Assembly (NCBI GenBank): GCA_016295225.1
Contig: JAEDLP010000079.1
Location: 1 to 8,476 of the forward strand
Source: Oscillospiraceae bacterium
GTDB taxonomy: Bacteria; Bacillota; Clostridia; Oscillospirales; Oscillospiraceae
Reading direction: 5' to 3'
Length of the DNA: 8,476 nucleotides
Of this stretch, positions 5,933 through 8,476 are shown one piece after another. Under the pieces are notes generated by a model that was not told where the DNA came from, searched no databases, and saw nothing but the letters and a program-made list of their open reading frames with translations. The position numbers and the translations under genes were made by a program. The first letter of the stretch is position 1. Each line of letters opens with the position of its first letter.

Positions 5933-5973
5933 CGAAAGGCACGCATTTCTGCGTGCCTTTCGTTGTTTCTTTT
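5931..5973. terminator. Bidirectional terminator between convergent genes
   Basis: A perfect 15-bp stem (5931-5945 with 5950-5964) closes a TTTC loop, followed on the plus strand by GTTTCTTTT. It begins inside the stop codon of the 190-residue gene and lies 8 bp beyond the end of the hydrolase gene on the other strand, so it can serve both, more strongly on the plus strand. Confidence 0.9.
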
Positions 5974-6878
5974 CAGATGATCCGCCGGGCGGCGTAGTAG
6001 CAGTTGACGTAGTACGTGGAGTTCAGGTCGCTGATGATGACGCCAGTGGTGGATGTGGAAGCATGAATAAACTTCCCGTTGCCGATGTACAGGCCCACGT
6101 GGGTCACATAGCTGCCGTTCCGGGAGAAGAGGACGATGTCGGCGGGCTGCAAGTTCGCCTTGGAGACGGCCACGCCGTTGTTGATCTGATCCTTGGAGGA
6201 GCGGTTCAGGGTGTACCCGAACTGCTTGTACACATAGTAGGTGAAGCCGGAGCAGTCAAAGGTGTTGGGACCTGCGGTGGCCCAGACATAGGGATAGCCC
6301 TCAAACTGCAGGGCGTAATCCACGATGCGCTGGGCTAACTCACCGTCGAAATTCTCGGGCGGGAGGATGGGGTCCACTGTGCCGCCATTGTTCGAACCGT
6401 TGTCGTCCTTTTCCAGCAGATAGGAGGCGGAGACGTAGCCGGTGCGGCCATTGTAGGAAATCTGGTACCAGCCATCGGTCTTGCCGGTGATGGGGAAGAC
6501 GCTGCCGTCGGTGACGGTGGCCAGAATGGCATAACTGGTGCCGGGGCCCTGACGGACCCGCAGACCGTCGCCCTGGGCGGAGACGTAGCCGTAGATCGGG
6601 GTCTCAGGGTCCACGGCGGTGACGGTAGCGCTGGTCTCTCCGCCGCTCTCGTTCTGATAGATGATTTCAAAGCTGCCCTCTGCGTGGTCGGGGGTCACCG
6701 GCACGGGGCTCTGGGTGCCGTTTACGGCTTCCACAGAGGAAAGAATGCTGGAACCTTTGTTCACCCGGACGGCGGTGGAAGAAGCGTCAGTCGGGGCCGC
6801 GAAGGCGGTGACAGACAGGAGTGAGGTGGCCAGCAGGGCGGAGGACAGCACTCTCACTGCAAATCGGGAGTGTTTCAT
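5973..6878 (-). CDS. Secreted SH3b-NlpC/P60 peptidoglycan hydrolase
   Basis: An exported cell wall endopeptidase of 301 residues. Residues 1-27 are a Sec signal peptide (basic start, hydrophobic core, likely cleavage after AFA). Residues 28-95 are a low-complexity linker. Residues 96-155 form a bacterial SH3 domain (GYVSAQGDGLRVRQGPGTSY, then DGWYQI and GRTGYVSASYL) that should bind the wall. Residues 180-301 are NlpC/P60: catalytic Cys209 in DCSG, His260 in HVGLY and His272 in IHAS, the full triad. Such enzymes cut stem peptides, usually D-Glu to diamino acid. The start follows GAGGTG. It is 17 bp downstream of the 96-residue gene and probably its co-transcribed partner. Confidence 0.94.
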   Translation of the reverse strand: MKHSRFAVRVLSSALLATSLLSVTAFAAPTDASSTAVRVNKGSSILSSVEAVNGTQSPVPVTPDHAEGSFEIIYQNESGGETSATVTAVDPETPIYGYVSAQGDGLRVRQGPGTSYAILATVTDGSVFPITGKTDGWYQISYNGRTGYVSASYLLEKDDNGSNNGGTVDPILPPENFDGELAQRIVDYALQFEGYPYVWATAGPNTFDCSGFTYYVYKQFGYTLNRSSKDQINNGVAVSKANLQPADIVLFSRNGSYVTHVGLYIGNGKFIHASTSTTGVIISDLNSTYYVNCYYAARRII

Positions 6879-6895
6879 ATGGGCACCTCAGGGAC

Positions 6896-7186
6896 TCAGC
6901 GGGAAGCCAGGGCGCGCTCCAGCCAGACGGTGGCGATGTCAATGGCGGAGTACAGGCTGTCCTTCTCGCTGCGCTTGACCACCCGGTCGCGGCTCTTCAG
7001 GTCGGGAGCGGTGAGCTGGAGCTGGATGCTGACCTTGCTGGCCACATTCATGTCGCCAACAGGCTTGGTCTCCAGGATCTGGAGCATGATGATGTGGGAA
7101 TCGGACATATCGCCATAGTAGATGATGTTATCCTTGCGGCGCAGGGGATGACCTTTATAAGTCAGAGGGATCTTTTCGTTTGCCAT
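6896..7186 (-). CDS. Unknown 96-residue protein, operon partner of the hydrolase
   Basis: A small soluble protein without signal peptide or membrane helix. Residues 6-60 look strand-rich (IPLTYKG, NIIYYGDMSDSHIIMLQIL, KVSIQLQL); residues 75-94 look like one helix (SLYSAIDIATVWLERAL). I start at ATG 7186 because GGAGG lies 8 bases upstream and the protein then opens MANEKIPL; an extension of 10 residues lacks such support. It is the first gene after a strong promoter and precedes the NlpC/P60 gene by 17 bp. I do not recognise the family. As a cytoplasmic partner of an exported hydrolase it could be regulatory, but nothing in the sequence shows that. Confidence 0.85.
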   Translation of the reverse strand: MANEKIPLTYKGHPLRRKDNIIYYGDMSDSHIIMLQILETKPVGDMNVASKVSIQLQLTAPDLKSRDRVVKRSEKDSLYSAIDIATVWLERALASR

Positions 7187-7225
7187 ACAGTAAACCTCCA
7201 TAGTAAAGAATTGCAATCAAAACGA

Positions 7226-7243
7226 ACGCCCGAATCCGGGCGT
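7226..7243 (-). other. Leader hairpin upstream of the 96-residue gene
   Basis: ACGCCCG/CGGGCGT makes a 7-bp stem with a 4-base loop inside the roughly 100-base 5' leader. On the minus strand it is followed by TCGTTTTG. A second small hairpin, AGGG/CCCT, lies at 7256-7270. They could be an attenuator or an mRNA stabiliser; the T run is poor. Confidence 0.45.
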
Positions 7244-7279
7244 GTAACGAGCTGAAGGGCATAAAACCCTACATAATAT

Positions 7280-7303
7280 ATGTGTAACCAAATCGTAACA
7301 CAT
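7280..7303. promoter_or_regulatory. Dyad operator over the -10 box, WalR-like
   Basis: ATGTGTAAC-N6-GTAACACAT is a 9-bp inverted repeat with one mismatch that covers the -10 box and start region of the minus-strand promoter. On the minus strand it also reads TGTTAC-N5-GGTTAC (7300-7284), 11 of 12 matches to the published WalR pattern TGTWAH-N5-TGTWAH. The plus strand reads TGTAAC-N5-CGTAAC, also 11 of 12. The downstream operon encodes a wall hydrolase, the classic WalR target class. Binding is inferred; the position over the -10 suggests repression. Confidence 0.5.
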
Positions 7304-7320
7304 AGGGGGGGCAATGTCAA
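7292..7320 (-). promoter_or_regulatory. Promoter of the 96-residue/NlpC operon
   Basis: Minus-strand TTGACA (7320-7315), 17-bp spacer and TACGAT (7297-7292). Transcription would begin near 7285, giving a leader of about 100 bases. Confidence 0.82.
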
Positions 7321-7383
7321 TTTCTTTTCTGTAAACATTGTTTGAACAGTGCCCGGAAATCCGCAGAAAACCGGTCTGAGCTC

Positions 7384-7412
7384 TTGACAGATGGGGTATA
7401 ATAAAGGATAAT
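7384..7412 (+). promoter_or_regulatory. Promoter of smpB
   Basis: TTGACA (7384-7389), 17-bp spacer and GATAAT (7407-7412). A perfect TATAAT at 7397-7402 is too close to this -35 to use it. The promoter diverges from that of the hydrolase operon. Confidence 0.82.
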
Positions 7413-7454
7413 ATAAGTCACTTTGGACTGCGGAAGAGAAGGGAGGCGTCCGCC

Positions 7455-7913
7455 TTGGCAGGAGAAACCCGAAAGGTCATCGCCAAAAACAGCAAGGCCT
7501 TCCACGACTATTTCGTGGAGGATAAATACGAGGCGGGCATCGAACTGGCCGGCACCGAGGTCAAGTCCATCCGCATGGGCAACGTGAACCTAAAGGACTC
7601 CTTCTGCACCATCAAGGATGGGCAGCTGACCCTCAACGGTATGCACGTGAGCCCCTATGAGAAGGGCAATATCTTCAACCGGGAGCCCCGCCGCCCCCGC
7701 CGGCTGCTGATGCACAAGCGGGAAATCATGAAACTCTTTGCCAAGATCAAGCAGGATGGCTACACCCTGGTTCCTTTGAGTCTCTACTTTAAAGGCCCCC
7801 GGGTAAAGGTGGAGATCGGCCTGTGCAAGGGCAAAAAGCTCTACGACAAGCGCGAAGCCGCCGCCAAACGGGACGCCAAGCGGGAAATGGACCGGGCTTT
7901 GAAGCAGCGGTAA
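7455..7913 (+). CDS. smpB: SsrA-binding protein SmpB
   Basis: Binds tmRNA and delivers it to stalled ribosomes for trans-translation; cytoplasmic. The 152-residue product shows the family throughout: the start with IAKNSKAFHDYFVED (9-23), GIELAGTEVKSIR (28-40) in the OB-fold core, HVSPYEKGN (64-72), RRPRRLLMHKREI (79-91), LVPLSLYFKGPRVKVEIGLCKGKKLYDKRE-type sequence (105-134), and a basic helical tail needed in the decoding channel. The start is TTG at 7455, with GGGAGG 8 bases upstream; no in-frame ATG fits. The tmRNA gene itself is not seen here. A cyclophilin gene follows after 54 bp with no terminator evident, so read-through is possible. Confidence 0.97.
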   Translation: MAGETRKVIAKNSKAFHDYFVEDKYEAGIELAGTEVKSIRMGNVNLKDSFCTIKDGQLTLNGMHVSPYEKGNIFNREPRRPRRLLMHKREIMKLFAKIKQDGYTLVPLSLYFKGPRVKVEIGLCKGKKLYDKREAAAKRDAKREMDRALKQR

Positions 7914-7967
7914 TTTCCCATTTAAAATGAAACATAACCCTACATAATTATAAAGGAGAAAACAACC

Positions 7968-8476
7968 ATGGCACAGAATCCTATCGTTACCATCGAGATG
8001 GAAAACGGCGGCAAGATCGTTGCTGAGCTGTATCCTGAGGTGGCCCCTATCACCGTGAACAACTTCGTGAGCCTGGCCAGCAAGGGCTTCTATGACGGCC
8101 TGATTTTCCACCGGGTGATCTCTGGCTTTATGATTCAGGGCGGAGATCCCCAGGGCATCGGCATCGGCGGCCCCGGCTACAGCATCAAGGGTGAGTTCGC
8201 AGGCAACGGCGTGAAGAACGACCTGAGCCACAGCCGCGGCGTCCTGTCCATGGCCCGAGCCCAGATGCCCAACTCCGCAGGCAGCCAGTTCTTCATCATG
8301 CACGCCGACGGCCCCTTCCTGGACGGCCAGTACGCCGCCTTTGGTAAGGTCACCGAGGGCCTGGACGTGGTGGATGCCATCGCCGCCGTGAAGACCGACC
8401 GCATGGATAAGCCCAAGGAGGATCAGCGCATGAAGAAGGTCACCGTGGAGACCTTCGGCGTGGAGTATCCCGAACC
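7968..8476 (+). CDS. Cyclophilin-type peptidyl-prolyl cis-trans isomerase (3' end cut)
   Basis: Catalyses cis-trans isomerisation of proline peptide bonds; no signal peptide, so probably cytoplasmic. The 169 complete codons in the window cover nearly all of a compact single-domain cyclophilin; the stop lies just beyond the edge. Active-site landmarks are FHRV (47-50) with the catalytic arginine at 49, FMIQGGDP (54-61), SQFFI (106-110) and FLDGQYAAFGKV (117-128). The tryptophan that binds cyclosporin in eukaryotic cyclophilins is phenylalanine here (117), as in many bacterial enzymes. AAAGGAG lies about 10 bases before the ATG. It follows smpB in the same direction; an AT-rich 54-bp gap leaves room for its own promoter, but I see no good -35 box. 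Confidence 0.95.
   Translation, partial: MAQNPIVTIEMENGGKIVAELYPEVAPITVNNFVSLASKGFYDGLIFHRVISGFMIQGGDPQGIGIGGPGYSIKGEFAGNGVKNDLSHSRGVLSMARAQMPNSAGSQFFIMHADGPFLDGQYAAFGKVTEGLDVVDAIAAVKTDRMDKPKEDQRMKKVTVETFGVEYPE

Noticed and set aside
7265..7948. A 13-bp direct repeat, AACCCTACATAAT, at 7265-7277 and 7936-7948
   Set aside because: A 13-bp match is about what chance gives in a window of this size, and no promoter or operator logic ties the two places together.
7590..8303. A long open frame on the minus strand, antisense to smpB and the cyclophilin
   Set aside because: Its composition is a by-product of GC-rich codons on the opposite strand; both underlying genes are unmistakable.
1..8476. CRISPR array, insertion sequence or prophage genes
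   Set aside because: There are no regularly spaced repeats beyond the single 18-bp pair and no transposase, integrase or phage structural protein in any frame.

Overview
The window looks like chromosomal DNA of a fairly GC-rich Gram-positive anaerobe of the Clostridia, most likely a gut Oscillospiraceae-type bacterium (inference). The grounds are strong AGGAGG ribosome binding sites, many TTGNNN-17-TATAAT promoters, a T-box riboswitch, a TTG-started smpB and many intrinsic terminators. No database search was possible, so the lineage is a guess from style and protein resemblance.

Left part (1-1184, minus strand): a textbook promoter drives a T-box leader with its own terminator, then a two-helix membrane protein resembling the YcxB family, then valS, which runs off the left edge. 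The riboswitch would make the pair respond to uncharged tRNA-Val. An 18-bp direct repeat, two copies 36 bp apart, sits just upstream of this promoter. Next comes a 62-residue two-helix membrane peptide gene on the plus strand with its own hairpin terminator.

Middle (1634-3400): a tRNA-dihydrouridine synthase gene (minus) lies divergent from a small helical protein gene (plus) that ends at a perfect 16-bp hairpin. A tRNA-Ala(CGC) gene follows, with its own promoter and terminator.

Accessory-looking cluster (3418-5973, plus strand): a LysR-type regulator, a MerR-like regulator, a flavodoxin and an unrecognised cysteine-rich 190-residue protein. The last three are tightly packed. The block is visibly more AT-rich than its flanks and ends at a strong bidirectional terminator. 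It looks like a small redox module with two regulators.

Right part (5973-8476): a secreted SH3b-NlpC/P60 cell wall hydrolase and an upstream unknown 96-residue gene form a minus-strand operon. Their promoter carries a dyad over the -10 box that resembles a WalR site. Divergently, smpB (trans-translation) is followed by a cyclophilin-type peptidyl-prolyl isomerase cut by the right edge.

Most of the window is housekeeping. The parts most worth a second look are the T-box operon with its repeats, the flavodoxin cluster with its unknown protein, and the WalR-like control of the hydrolase operon.
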